From Massilia forsythiae (GTDB lineage: Bacteria; Pseudomonadota; Gammaproteobacteria; Burkholderiales; Burkholderiaceae_D): 64,000 nucleotides of DNA. The notes beneath the pieces are model-generated. The model was not told the origin of the DNA. It made no database searches and saw only the letters and a list, made by a program, of their open reading frames with translations. The stretch spans positions 2,604,001 through 2,668,000 of the forward strand of contig NZ_CP051685.1 of NCBI RefSeq assembly GCF_012849555.1. The letters are read 5' to 3'. Position numbers and translations under genes: made by a program. Shown here piece after piece: positions 49,228-57,465 of this stretch (positions are counted from its first letter, which is position 1; each line of letters starts with the position of its first letter).

Positions 49228-49568
49228 GCTGGATCGTGAGGTTGCAAATGCGTGCGCATTTTATCTTGTCGCGTGGAAAATAAGCGACTCCCGAAAATGG
49301 ACTGGAAGCCATCAGTGGCATCCTGAACACGTCTCTCGAGAAAAAGGACTGTATGGAAATACAGTATTTTTGCCTGTTGTACGGAAGTTTGCAAGGGTTT
49401 GCGTGTTTTGCCAAGTAGGATTTGCCGCAGCTTGACGCCCACCAAGATGGGGCCTTGCCGTCCGGCGGCAAGGCCGATGCGAGCGGGAAGGGCTGCAGGT
49501 CTGTGTCGAAGCGACATTTTTTCTCGATCCAAATCGTGCGCGGCCATGGGCGGCGATATAGTGGGGCC
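49228..49568. other. 341-nt non-coding gap between parE and the amidotransferase-like gene
   Basis: A divergent region without a convincing gene. It is less GC-rich near parE (promoters expected there) and contains two hairpins: CTGTAT-GGAA-ATACAG with a following TATTTTT (49349-49371), and GGCCTTGCCG-TCCGG-CGGCAAGGCC (49451-49475). Their role is unknown; the first looks like a short intrinsic terminator on the plus strand. Confidence 0.6.
49349..49371 (+). terminator. Short hairpin with T-tract in the parE upstream region
   Basis: CTGTAT (49349-49354), GGAA loop, ATACAG (49359-49364), then TATTTTT. No gene ends just upstream on this strand, so it might end a short leader or an undetected small RNA starting near parE. 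Confidence 0.35.
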
Positions 49569-50552
49569 ATGGCAGAGGACATCGACAAGCCGCAAGGCGC
49601 GCCCGATCCGGAAGCCCCTTCCGGTCCCGGCGGCCCGGCGCGCGTGCCCGACCGGCGCGCCCGGGGCGGCGCGGCGCGTTACCTGCGCAGCAGCGACACG
49701 CCGTGGAACCTGGCGGGGCGCGTGCTGCAATCGCGCTGGCGCGCGCTGACCGACCGTTTCCAGCGCGATTTCATGCGGCGCACGCTGCGCATCGGCGTGT
49801 CGGCGCGCATCTATCACCCGGAGCCGGGCGCCACCGGCCTGCGCAGCAAGAACCTGCAATACCTGGAAGAATCGATCGCGCAATGGGTCATGTCGCGCGA
49901 CGTGCTGGTGTTCATGGTGCCGACCGTGAATACAAACGGTCTGCTGCATCCGAGCAACATCACCCTGCGCCACTATGCGCGCCACCTGGACGGCCTGGTG
50001 CTGCAGGGCGGCGCCGACGTGTCGCCCATGACCTATTCCGAAACGCCGACCCGGCCCGAGTGGAACGGCGACCGCGCGCGCGACCTGTACGAGCTCGAAC
50101 TCCTGCACGAGTTCGTCGACGCCGGCAAGCCGGTGCTGGGCATCTGCCGCGGCTGCCAGCTGATCAATGTCGCCTTCGGCGGCACCCTGTACCAGGACGT
50201 GGCCACCAACCTGCCCGGGTCCCGGCCGCACGTGCACGACCTCTACGACGCGCACCGCCACGACATTGTGTTCCCGCCCGGTTCTTCCTTGGCAGGGATG
50301 TTCCCCAGGAACCAGCGCGCGGTGGTGAACTCGATCCACCACCAGGCCGTCAAGGACCTGGGCCGCGACATCCACGTCGAGGCGATGTCCGATCCGGACG
50401 GCGTGGTGGAAGCGATCCGCTACCAGCGTGCGCCCTTCGTGATGGGCTTGCAGTGGCACCCGGAATTCCACCGCGCCGGCGGCGGAGAATTGCTCGACTG
50501 TACGCCGGTGCTGGACGAATTCCTGCGTGCTGCGCGCGAGACGCGGCTGTAA
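49569..50552 (+). CDS. Class-I-amidotransferase hydrolase (gamma-glutamyl-GABA hydrolase-like)
   Basis: A 327-residue member of peptidase family C26 (PuuD-like). The catalytic triad is visible: Cys193 in GKPVLGICRGCQLINVAFGG, His297 and Glu299 in MGLQWHPEFH. LVLQGGADVSPMTY is the upstream substrate segment. E. coli PuuD hydrolyses gamma-glutamyl-gamma-aminobutyrate in putrescine use; here no puu genes are nearby, so the exact gamma-glutamyl substrate is open. The first 75 residues are a Pro/Gly/Arg-rich extension absent from PuuD. The start at 49569 is the first ATG with a G-rich site (GTGGGGCC); a 49-codon upstream extension is open but unlikely. Confidence 0.85.
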   Translation: MAEDIDKPQGAPDPEAPSGPGGPARVPDRRARGGAARYLRSSDTPWNLAGRVLQSRWRALTDRFQRDFMRRTLRIGVSARIYHPEPGATGLRSKNLQYLEESIAQWVMSRDVLVFMVPTVNTNGLLHPSNITLRHYARHLDGLVLQGGADVSPMTYSETPTRPEWNGDRARDLYELELLHEFVDAGKPVLGICRGCQLINVAFGGTLYQDVATNLPGSRPHVHDLYDAHRHDIVFPPGSSLAGMFPRNQRAVVNSIHHQAVKDLGRDIHVEAMSDPDGVVEAIRYQRAPFVMGLQWHPEFHRAGGGELLDCTPVLDEFLRAARETRL

Positions 50553-50601
50553 TTCCATCCCACCCATCACTCGCTTTCGATCAACAAGCCAGCGAATTCG
50601 C

Positions 50602-50650
50602 TTGCCTTGCCTCGTACTCCCACGCATAATCTAAATGAGAATCATTCTCA
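50602..50650 (+). promoter_or_regulatory. Promoter with perfect Fur box
   Basis: TTGCCT (50602-50607), 17-nt spacer, CATAAT (50625-50630) make a sigma-70-like promoter. TGAGAATCATTCTCA (50636-50650) is a perfect 7-1-7 inverted repeat matching the Fur consensus in its common G/C form, and it covers the expected transcription start. Iron-replete repression by Fur is the obvious prediction for the gene at 50687. Confidence 0.8.
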
Positions 50651-50686
50651 AGACAGCCGAGCCGTGACCAACCGAGGGAGAATTCG

Positions 50687-51076
50687 ATGGACGATGATTA
50701 CCTGGACGAACTGCGATTGCCGAACGCGTCGCGCGACCAGAACGCCGTGCTGGTCGCGGCACTGCTGCACCTGATGTCGCACTACACGACCAGGAGCAGC
50801 GAAGGGCCGTGCGTCAAGCTGGCCTCGGTGATCGAGCGCCACCTGACCGCGCTGGCGCGCCTGCCAGACGCCGATCCGGTGCTGCGCGCGACCTGCGAGC
50901 AACTCAGCGCCAAATGGGCCGGCCTGGTCGACAGCGCCATGCCGGTCGCGCCCAGGCGCCCGCTGCTGGCGCGCCTCCTGCGCGCGGCGCCACGCAAGGC
51001 TGAGGAGTCGTCGTCTTCGCCGGCGGCAGCGCCGCTGGCCCCGGTACCACTGTCTTCCGCAGCCGCCCTGGTTTGA
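50687..51076 (+). CDS. Putative Fur-regulated hypothetical protein
   Basis: A 129-residue protein with an N-terminal helical domain of about 80 residues (MDDDYLDELRLPN..., AALLHLMSHYTTRSSEGPCVKLASVIERHLTALARL) and a Ser/Pro/Ala-rich disordered tail. There is no signal peptide, membrane helix or metal-binding cluster, only two Cys. I do not recognise the family. The start follows GAGGGAGAATTCG. It is a single gene between two opposite-facing or separate units, so the Fur box upstream is for it alone. A role in the iron-starvation response is therefore inferred, mechanism unknown. Confidence 0.72.
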   Translation: MDDDYLDELRLPNASRDQNAVLVAALLHLMSHYTTRSSEGPCVKLASVIERHLTALARLPDADPVLRATCEQLSAKWAGLVDSAMPVAPRRPLLARLLRAAPRKAEESSSSPAAAPLAPVPLSSAAALV

Positions 51077-51123
51077 CCGGGCCTTAGCGGACACTCCGAC
51101 GCCGCTGCATCCGCGGCCGGCGG

Positions 51124-52287
51124 CTAGCGCGTGCGCCACTCGCCGCGGAAGCGCCCGATGGCGGCATTCACCATGCCTTCGGCGCTGCCCTGGCGCCGGT
51201 ATTGTTCGCGCAGCCAGGAAGCGTCGCTGCCGTGCGTGACGGCGTCGGCCAGGTCGCGCAGCGCGTCCAGGCTGTCCAGCGCGCGGGCGTGCGGCTCCAG
51301 CAGGCCGAGGGTGGCGAGGATGTCGTCGCGCAGCGGGACCGAGGCATAGGTCTTGGGATGGGTGACGACGCCGTCCAGGCCGAAGCGGCTGGCCTGGAAA
51401 CGGTTGTAGTTGTAGACCAGGTAATCGTCTTCCGACGGCGCGTCTTCCGACGGCGCATCGTCGGACGGCGCAGCCGCAGCACGCCGCAGCAGCAGGTGGC
51501 GGCAGATCGCCTGCAGGTAGGCCGCCAGCGCCGCCGCCCGTTCGACGCTGAGCGGCGTGTCGCACACGCGCAGTTCGATCGTGCCGTATTCCGGCTTCGG
51601 CCGCAGGTCCCAGTAAAAATCCTTCATGCTCCTGACGATGCCGGTGCGTTCCATCTTGGCGAAATAGACGCCGGCGAAATCGTCCCAGCGCAGCGTGAAC
51701 GGCGCCCGCCCGCTCATCGGAAACGCGTACACCGAGTTCAGGCGCGCCGAATCGAAGCCGCTGTCCTGGCCCTGCACGAAGGGCGAGGAGGCCGACAGGG
51801 CGATGAAGTGCGGGATGTAGCGCGACAGCGCGTGCAGCAGGTACAGCGCGTCGTCGCCGTTGGCGCAGCCGATGTGCACGTGCTGGCCGAACACCGTGAA
51901 CTGCTTGGCCAGGTAGCCGTACAGCGACGACAGTTCCTGGAAGCGCGCCTTGGACGAGATGCGCTGTTCCGACCAATGTTGAAAGGGATGGGTGCCGCCG
52001 CCGCAGATGCCGATGTTGAGCATGTCGCTGGCCGCCACCAGCGTGTCGCGGATCGCGCCCAGTTCCGCCAGCAGCGGCCCGTGGCGGGTCTGCACGCTGG
52101 AGTTAATCTCGATCATGCTCTCGGTGATCTCCAGCGTCACGTTGCCGGGAAAGGGTTTTCGTTTCAGCAGGTGCAGCAGGTCGGTGCTGGCCGGGGTCAG
52201 GTCGAAGTCGGACAGGCTGGCCAGCTGCAGCTCGAGTTCGACGCCGAAGGTCAGCGGTTCGGACGACGTGAACGGTTCAAGCGGCAT
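51124..52287 (-). CDS. YbdK-family carboxylate-amine ligase (glutamate-cysteine ligase 2 type)
   Basis: A 387-residue GCS2/YbdK enzyme, ATP-dependent ligases with weak gamma-glutamylcysteine synthetase activity in E. coli. Motifs are [13 protein letters not shown] near the N-terminus, [56 protein letters not shown] and [14 protein letters not shown]. An inserted acidic Ser/Pro stretch at about residues 273-287 comes from three 15-nt tandem units (51425-51469), which suggests a length-variable loop. Its start overlaps the end of the antiporter gene by 11 nt, so both are one operon. The natural substrate is unknown. Confidence 0.88.
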   Translation of the reverse strand: MPLEPFTSSEPLTFGVELELQLASLSDFDLTPASTDLLHLLKRKPFPGNVTLEITESMIEINSSVQTRHGPLLAELGAIRDTLVAASDMLNIGICGGGTHPFQHWSEQRISSKARFQELSSLYGYLAKQFTVFGQHVHIGCANGDDALYLLHALSRYIPHFIALSASSPFVQGQDSGFDSARLNSVYAFPMSGRAPFTLRWDDFAGVYFAKMERTGIVRSMKDFYWDLRPKPEYGTIELRVCDTPLSVERAAALAAYLQAICRHLLLRRAAAAPSDDAPSEDAPSEDDYLVYNYNRFQASRFGLDGVVTHPKTYASVPLRDDILATLGLLEPHARALDSLDALRDLADAVTHGSDASWLREQYRRQGSAEGMVNAAIGRFRGEWRTR

Positions 52288-53509
52288 GGCGGTTCTCCGG
52301 GCGGGCGTCCGGCGGCGTTTCCGGACCGGTTGCGGGGATTTCGCGCGCCCACGCCAGCGCCCGCTGCAGGATGACCGGGCCGAACACTTCGAGCAGCATG
52401 GTCACGGCCGCCATCGCGCGCAATTCCTCGACCACCTGCACGCCGGCGTGGCGCGCGTGCTCGAGCATCAGGATCGCGAACACCGACAGCGGCGCCAGCG
52501 CCACGCCGGTGAGCACGCCCTTGCGCCAGGAAATGCCGGACAGGTGGGCGAACGCGGTCACGCCGGCGGTCTTGGTCAGCAGGCGCGCCAGTATCAGCAC
52601 CAGCGCCAGCGCCAGCGCGCCGCCGGCCGCCACCCGGCGCCAGTCGAGCGTGGAGGCGACATAGACGAACAGCACCACCGTCAACAGTTCGCCGAGGGCG
52701 CCGAAGTTGCGCTGCGCCTGGCTGAAGGCGACGCGGCGGTGGCGCGCCGTCAGGCCGAAGGCGAGCGCCGCCACCACCGGCGACAGGCCGAGGGCATATG
52801 CCATCGACACCAGCAGGATCACCGCCAGCGCGAACGCCGCCGTCGCATCCTGCGTCATCTTGCCGAGCAGGCGCAGCACGGCCGGCACGGCGATGCCGAA
52901 CACCGTGCCCGCAAAGGCCGACACGCCCAGCATCGCCAGGCTGTTCCACAGTGCGTCGCCGACGTCCTCGAAGGTGCGGAAGATCCACAGGCCGACGCTG
53001 GCGTTGAAGGCGAACACCGCCAGCACGCAGTCCAGCGCACACAGGTGCAGGGCGCGCTCGGTGACCTGGCCGGAGCTTTTCTGTTCGTTGATGACGCGCA
53101 CCACCGTGGCCGGCGAGGTCGCCATCGACAGCGACGCCAGCATCAGCGCATGGATGCCGGCCACGCCGAACGCGCGCGCGATCAGGAACACCGCGATGCC
53201 GGTCAGGCCCGCCTCGGCCAGGCCGGCGATGCCGATCCACGGATTGGTGCGCAGCCAGCGCAGGTTGATGCGGTAACCCAGTTCGAACAGCACCAGGGCG
53301 AAGCCGACGTCGGCCAGCAGCAGCGCGTTGCCGACGCCGGCCGGCGGCAGCACGCCGAGCTGGCCGGCGGCCAGCGCGAAGCCGGCCAGCCCATAAAAAC
53401 TGATGCGCGGCAGGCCGCTCCAGCGCTGCCCGAACTCGCCCGCCAGCCAGGCGACGGTGATCGCGAACGGCCAGGCGAGGCTGGCCAGGATGCCCTGCAA
53501 TTGCGCCAT
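52277..53509 (-). CDS. CPA2-type cation:proton antiporter
   Basis: A 410-residue inner-membrane antiporter of the Na+/H+ exchanger (CPA2/Kef-like) fold, with about 12 hydrophobic helices. The ion-binding unwound helix region is around [23 protein letters not shown] and [44 protein letters not shown]. The C-terminus after the last helix is only about 30 residues; there is no RCK/TrkA-N domain as in KefB/KefC. It is translated together with the YbdK-type ligase that follows with an 11-nt overlap. The cation (K+ or Na+) cannot be told from sequence. Confidence 0.85.
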   Translation of the reverse strand: MAQLQGILASLAWPFAITVAWLAGEFGQRWSGLPRISFYGLAGFALAAGQLGVLPPAGVGNALLLADVGFALVLFELGYRINLRWLRTNPWIGIAGLAEAGLTGIAVFLIARAFGVAGIHALMLASLSMATSPATVVRVINEQKSSGQVTERALHLCALDCVLAVFAFNASVGLWIFRTFEDVGDALWNSLAMLGVSAFAGTVFGIAVPAVLRLLGKMTQDATAAFALAVILLVSMAYALGLSPVVAALAFGLTARHRRVAFSQAQRNFGALGELLTVVLFVYVASTLDWRRVAAGGALALALVLILARLLTKTAGVTAFAHLSGISWRKGVLTGVALAPLSVFAILMLEHARHAGVQVVEELRAMAAVTMLLEVFGPVILQRALAWAREIPATGPETPPDARPENRHAA

Positions 53510-53570
53510 GCAGGTTCCTTTCGCTCAACGGTGTATGTACGGCGATGCGCCGATTCTACAAGAGCGCCGG

Positions 53571-53588
53571 CCACGCACGATTGCGTGG
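53571..53588. promoter_or_regulatory. Inverted repeat between antiporter and CPBP genes
   Basis: CCACGCA (53571-53577), CGAT, TGCGTGG (53582-53588): a perfect 7-bp inverted repeat 60 nt upstream of the antiporter start in a divergent region. It may be an operator for either gene. Confidence 0.3.
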
Positions 53589-53606
53589 GGCGGACCGTCA
53601 TCGGAT

Positions 53607-53634
53607 GCGTGGAGTACATGCCGTCTACCCTACG
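53607..53634. repeat. Degenerate 'GTGGACGG...CCACCCTACG' repeat, copy 2
   Basis: GCGTGGAGTACATGCCGTC followed by TACCCTACG. It shares the outer ends GCGTGGA and TACCCTACG with the copies at 38176-38220 and 63702-63746, with a shorter centre. Confidence 0.35.
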
Positions 53635-53673
53635 CTAGAATGGCGCGTCGATACGGTCCGGATCAAATCGCCC

Positions 53674-54264
53674 ATGCCCCCTCGCTTGTACGTCCCATCT
53701 TCCACCCGCCCGCCGATCGGCCTCGCCGCCCAGCTGCTGGCCAGCCTGGCCGCCGGCGTCCTGGCCCTGGTGATCATCCACGTCAGCGGCACGCCGCTGC
53801 GCGCGCTGTTCGCCGGCCCGGTGAGGCCGGCCTACCAGATGCTGATCGGCCAGGGCCTGGCGCTGGTGGGCGGGGCGCTGGTGTATGGATTGTGGCGGGT
53901 GGACGCGCACTACGCGCTCGCCGCCATGCAGCGCCGCTACCGGCGCCTCGACCTGCGCGGGCACAATCCGCTCCTGATCGCGCTGGCCGCCGCCTTCGGC
54001 GAGGAGCTGTTGTTGCGCGCCGCGCTGCAGCCGCTGCTCGGGATCTGGATCGTGTCGCTGCTGTTCGTGCTGGCGCACGTGCCGCTGGACCAGCTGCGCC
54101 GCCTCGAGCGCGCCGCGCTGGTGCAGGCGGCGGGCGTGTTCGCCGCCGGCGTGGCGCTCGGCTTCGTCTTCGCGCGCGTCGGCCTGCTGGCGGCGATGGT
54201 GGTGCACTGGTGGGCCGCCATCGTCAGCCTGGTGCTGGCCCGCAGCAGCGTGGAACAAGGGTAG
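53674..54264 (+). CDS. CPBP-family intramembrane glutamic protease
   Basis: A 196-residue membrane protein with about five hydrophobic helices and the CPBP (CAAX protease and bacteriocin-processing) motifs: EELLLRA with Glu110-Glu111 and Arg115, FVLAH with His135, and VVHWW with His178. The family includes Rce1-like proteases and self-immunity proteins; in bacteria most have no known substrate. No bacteriocin genes are nearby. Start at 53674 is an ATG after ATCAAATCGCCC; a 43-codon upstream extension is open but non-protein-like. It is convergent with the VWA gene, stops 7 nt apart. Confidence 0.87.
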   Translation: MPPRLYVPSSTRPPIGLAAQLLASLAAGVLALVIIHVSGTPLRALFAGPVRPAYQMLIGQGLALVGGALVYGLWRVDAHYALAAMQRRYRRLDLRGHNPLLIALAAAFGEELLLRAALQPLLGIWIVSLLFVLAHVPLDQLRRLERAALVQAAGVFAAGVALGFVFARVGLLAAMVVHWWAAIVSLVLARSSVEQG

Positions 54265-54271
54265 GGCGCCT

Positions 54272-55441
54272 TTACTTGCCCAGCAGCCGCATCGCCCGCT
54301 CCAGCCCGTCGATGGTCACCGGGAACATGCGCTCGCCCACGATCTGGCGCACGATGGCGATCGACTGGCGGTATTGCCACAGGTGTTCCGGTTCCGGGTT
54401 CAGCCAGGCGAATTTCGGGAACGCGTTGCACAGGCGCGCCAGCCATTCGGCGCCGGCTTCGTCGTTGTGGTATTCCACCGAGCCGCCCGGCGCCAGGATC
54501 TCGTAGGGGCTCATGGTGGCGTCGCCGACGAACAGCAGGCGCGTGTCGGGCGGATAGGTGCGCAGCACGTCCCGGGTCGGCATGCGCTCGCTGTGGCGGC
54601 GGCCGTTGTGCTTCCACAGGTGCTCGTACACGCAATTATGAAAGTAGAAGAAGTCGAGGTGCTTGAACTCGGATTGCGCCGCCGAGAACAGTTCCTCGGT
54701 GCGCTCGACGTGGTCGTCCATGCTGCCGCCCACGTCCAGCAGCATCAGCACCTTGATGCGGTTCCTGCGCTCGGGACGCATGCGCACGTCGAGCCAGCCG
54801 GCGTTGTTGGCGGTGGCGCGGATGGTGTCGTCCAGCGCCAGCTCGTCGGCCGCGCCCTGGCGCGCGAAGCGGCGCAGGCGGCGCAGCGCGACCTTGAGGT
54901 TGCGCGTGCCCAGTTCGCGTTCGCCGTCGTAGTCGCGGTATTCGCGCTGTTCCCACACTTTTACGGCGCTGCGCCGGCCGCCCGCGCCGCCGATGCGGAT
55001 GCCCTCCGGGTTGACGCCGCCGTTGCCGAACGGCGAAGTGCCGCCGGTGCCGATCCATTTGCTGCCGCCTTCGTGGCGTTCCTTCTGCTCGTCCAGCAGT
55101 TGCTGCAGGCGCTCCAGCAGCTTGTCGTAGCCGAACTTCTGCAGCTGCGCCTTCTGCTGCGGCGTCAGCTCGCGCGCCAGGCGTTTCACCAGCCAGTCGA
55201 GCGGCACGCTTTGGCGGTCCTCGAACACGCTCTCGATGCCCTTGAAGTAGCTGCCGAAGGCGCGGTCGAACTTGTCGAAATGGGCTTCGTCCTTCACCAG
55301 CGCCAGCCGCGCCAGGTGGTAGAAGTCGTCGAGCGAGGGCGGGATCACCTGGCGCTGCAGCGCTTCCAGCAGCGTCAGGAATTCCTGGATCGTGACCGGG
55401 ACCCTGGCGTCGCGCAGTGCGTAGAAGAAGTCGATCAGCAT
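54272..55441 (-). CDS. VWA-containing CoxE-like protein
   Basis: A 389-residue protein of the CoxE/COG3825 type: N-terminal helical region, then a linker with GGTSPFGNGGVNPEGIRIGGAGG and a C-terminal von Willebrand A domain. The MIDAS-like motif is LLDVGGSMDDHVERTEELF (DxGxS). Such proteins work as partners of MoxR AAA+ ATPases in metal-cofactor insertion or complex maturation. It overlaps the GNAT gene by 7 nt, and the MoxR gene lies upstream of that, so three genes form one operon. Target unknown. Confidence 0.87.
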   Translation of the reverse strand: MLIDFFYALRDARVPVTIQEFLTLLEALQRQVIPPSLDDFYHLARLALVKDEAHFDKFDRAFGSYFKGIESVFEDRQSVPLDWLVKRLARELTPQQKAQLQKFGYDKLLERLQQLLDEQKERHEGGSKWIGTGGTSPFGNGGVNPEGIRIGGAGGRRSAVKVWEQREYRDYDGERELGTRNLKVALRRLRRFARQGAADELALDDTIRATANNAGWLDVRMRPERRNRIKVLMLLDVGGSMDDHVERTEELFSAAQSEFKHLDFFYFHNCVYEHLWKHNGRRHSERMPTRDVLRTYPPDTRLLFVGDATMSPYEILAPGGSVEYHNDEAGAEWLARLCNAFPKFAWLNPEPEHLWQYRQSIAIVRQIVGERMFPVTIDGLERAMRLLGK

Positions 55442-56028
55442 GCCGGACCGTACGCATTCAGGCGCGCGTGCAGGCGCGTGCGGATCGCCGGCCACTCGCT
55501 GCGCAGGATGCTGTACATGACGGTGTCGCGCACGCTGCCGTCGCGGCGCAGCGCGCTGTGGCGGATCACGCCATCCTTGCCGGCCCCGAGGCGTTCGATC
55601 GCCGCCTGCGAGGCCAGGTTCAGGTTGTCGGTGCGCAGGCCGACCACGGCGCAGCCGAGCGTGTCGAAGGCGTGCGCCAGCAGCATCAGCTTGCAGCTGG
55701 TGTTGACGTGGCTGCGCTGGCGGCTCCCGGCGTACCAGGTGTAGCCGATCTCGACGCGGTCGACCGCCGGCAGGATGTCGTGGTAGCTGGTGCTGCCGAT
55801 GACCGTGCCGCTGGCGGCGTCGATCACGGCGAAGGCGCAGCGGTTGCTTGTTTCCAGCGCGGTGCGGATGTACTGCCCGGTTTCCTGCGGTGCCGGCACC
55901 GAGGTCACGCGCAGCGTCCACAGTTCGCCGTCGGCGGCGGCGGCGCGCAGGCCGTCCGCATGGTGCGGCGCCAGCGGTTCCAGGCGCACGCCGTTGAACG
56001 CCAGCGTGACCGGATCGACGCGGATCAT
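55435..56028 (-). CDS. GNAT acetyltransferase within a MoxR-VWA operon
   Basis: A 197-residue RimJ/RimL-type GNAT acetyltransferase. Landmarks are FNGVRLEPLAPHHADGLRAAA, VIGSTSYHDILPAVDRVEIGYTWYAGSRQRSHVNTSCKLMLLAHAFDTLG (acetyl-CoA region) and LRTDNLNLASQAAIERLGA. Its ATG overlaps the MoxR stop by 4 nt (ATGA) and its stop overlaps the VWA start by 7 nt, so it is tightly embedded between genes that are usually adjacent. The acceptor could be an amino sugar, small amine or protein N-terminus; not assignable. Confidence 0.87.
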   Translation of the reverse strand: MIRVDPVTLAFNGVRLEPLAPHHADGLRAAAADGELWTLRVTSVPAPQETGQYIRTALETSNRCAFAVIDAASGTVIGSTSYHDILPAVDRVEIGYTWYAGSRQRSHVNTSCKLMLLAHAFDTLGCAVVGLRTDNLNLASQAAIERLGAGKDGVIRHSALRRDGSVRDTVMYSILRSEWPAIRTRLHARLNAYGPAC

Positions 56029-56879
56029 CGGTTGCGCCTCGCCATCGCCACCAGGCGCTCGAACAGGTGCACGTCCTGCTCGTTCTTCAGCAGGGCGCCG
56101 TGCAGCGGCGGCACGGCCGCCTTGCCGTCCTGGGCTTGCAGCGCTTCCGGCGGGATGTCCTCGGCCAGCAGGAGCTTGAGCCAGTCGAGCAGTTCGGACG
56201 TCGACGGCTTCTTCTTCAGGCCGGCGACCTCGCGCAGTTCGTAGAAGCTGTGCAGGGCGGCGGCCAGCAGTTCCTGCTTCAGTTGCGGGTAGTGCACGTC
56301 GACGATCGCCGCCATCGTGTCGCGGTCGGGGAAGCGGATGTAGTGGAAGAAGCAGCGCCGCAAAAAGGCGTCCGGCAATTCCTTTTCGTTGTTGGAGGTA
56401 ATGATCACCAGTGGCCGGTGCGTCGCCGTCACGGTCTCGCGCGTCTCGTAGACGTGGAATTCCATGCGGTCCAGTTCGCGCAGCAGGTCGTTGGGGAATT
56501 CGATGTCGGCCTTGTCGATCTCGTCGATGAGGAGCACCACCGGTTCGGGCGCCGTGAAGGCTTGCCACAGCACGCCCTTGACGATGTAGTTGTGGATGTC
56601 GCGCACGCGCTCGTCGCCCAGCTGCGAATCGCGCAGGCGCGAGACGGCATCGTATTCGTACAGGCCCTGCTGCGCCTTGGTGGTCGACTTGATGTGCCAT
56701 TGCAGCAGCGGCATGCCGAGCGCGGCGGCGACCTCCTCGGCCAGCATGGTCTTGCCGGTGCCGGGCTCACCCTTGATCAGCAGCGGGCGGCCCAGGGTGA
56801 GGGCGGCGTTCACCGCCAGTTTCAGGTCATCGGTGGCGACGTAGCTGTCGCTGCCGTCGAAGCGTCGGGGTGCTGTCAT
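56025..56879 (-). CDS. MoxR-family AAA+ ATPase
   Basis: A 284-residue AAA+ ATPase of the MoxR family. Walker A is LIKGEPGTGKTMLAEEVAAAL, Walker B LLIDEIDKADIEFPNDLLRELD, sensor-1 VIITSNNEKELPDAFLRRCFFHYI with the arginine finger. MoxR proteins act as chaperone-like partners of VWA proteins for assembling metalloenzymes or respiratory complexes. It is first of the MoxR-GNAT-VWA operon. No obvious client enzyme is adjacent; the divergent cytochrome c genes are candidates only by proximity. Confidence 0.92.
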   Translation of the reverse strand: MTAPRRFDGSDSYVATDDLKLAVNAALTLGRPLLIKGEPGTGKTMLAEEVAAALGMPLLQWHIKSTTKAQQGLYEYDAVSRLRDSQLGDERVRDIHNYIVKGVLWQAFTAPEPVVLLIDEIDKADIEFPNDLLRELDRMEFHVYETRETVTATHRPLVIITSNNEKELPDAFLRRCFFHYIRFPDRDTMAAIVDVHYPQLKQELLAAALHSFYELREVAGLKKKPSTSELLDWLKLLLAEDIPPEALQAQDGKAAVPPLHGALLKNEQDVHLFERLVAMARRNR

Positions 56880-56986
56880 GGGCGTCGGAACGGGGAGGGA
56901 AATGCCATCGAGTATATGCCAAAAATGCGGCTTCGATGCCGCCGCGGATGGGGCCGGGAAGGCTGCATCCGGGCTGAATTGCCTGG

Positions 56987-57015
56987 TGGACTGTGCCATC
57001 CTCTTCAGATAGAAT
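56987..57015 (+). promoter_or_regulatory. Candidate promoter of the cytochrome c genes
   Basis: TGGACT (56987-56992) and TAGAAT (57010-57015) with a 17-nt spacer, 82 nt before the first cytochrome start. It matches sigma-70 consensus at 4 of 6 and 5 of 6 positions. Confidence 0.45.
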
Positions 57016-57096
57016 CGGCAAGTGGTACAAACGTCAAGTTTCGTGCAGTGTGTTTTGTGCAGTGCGGTATTCGATCCACCCAACGATTGCCCAACC

Positions 57097-57456
57097 ATGA
57101 AAAAACCACTCGCAGTAGCGGTACGCACCGCGGTACTGGCCACGGCGCTGGCATCCCTGGCCGGTGCAGCCGGCGCGGCCGACATCGTCGCCAATCCCAA
57201 GGCGGCGCCCAACAAGATCGAGCAATGCATCGGCTGCCACGGCATCCCCGGCTACAAGGCGGCGTTTCCCGAAGTATTCCAGGTGCCGATGATCGGCGGC
57301 CAGTCGGCGCGCTACATCGAGGCCGCGCTGCAGGCGTACAAGAAGGGCGACCGCAAGAACCTGTCGATGCGCGGCATCGCCGCCAGCCTGTCCGACCAGG
57401 ACATCGCCGACATCGCCGCCTACTACGCGCAGCAAGCCCCGGCCGACGGCAAATAA
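57097..57456 (+). CDS. Periplasmic cytochrome c (class I) 1
   Basis: A 119-residue monohaem cytochrome c. A signal peptide (about 1-28, ending AGAA) is followed by CIGCH (Cys44, Cys47, His48) and Met91 in NLSMRGIAASLSD as sixth ligand. It fits the cytochrome c553/c4-half type, small electron carriers of the periplasm. Start at 57097 was chosen because the signal peptide begins there; 25 further open codons upstream are not protein-like. A second cytochrome follows after 9 nt, so they form an operon. Confidence 0.92.
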   Translation: MKKPLAVAVRTAVLATALASLAGAAGAADIVANPKAAPNKIEQCIGCHGIPGYKAAFPEVFQVPMIGGQSARYIEAALQAYKKGDRKNLSMRGIAASLSDQDIADIAAYYAQQAPADGK

Positions 57457-57465
57457 GGAAGCGCC

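Noticed and set aside
49422-49568. N-terminal extension of the amidotransferase-like gene
   Set aside because: The 49 extra codons cross the perfect hairpin at 49451-49475 and have no ribosome site or conserved character.
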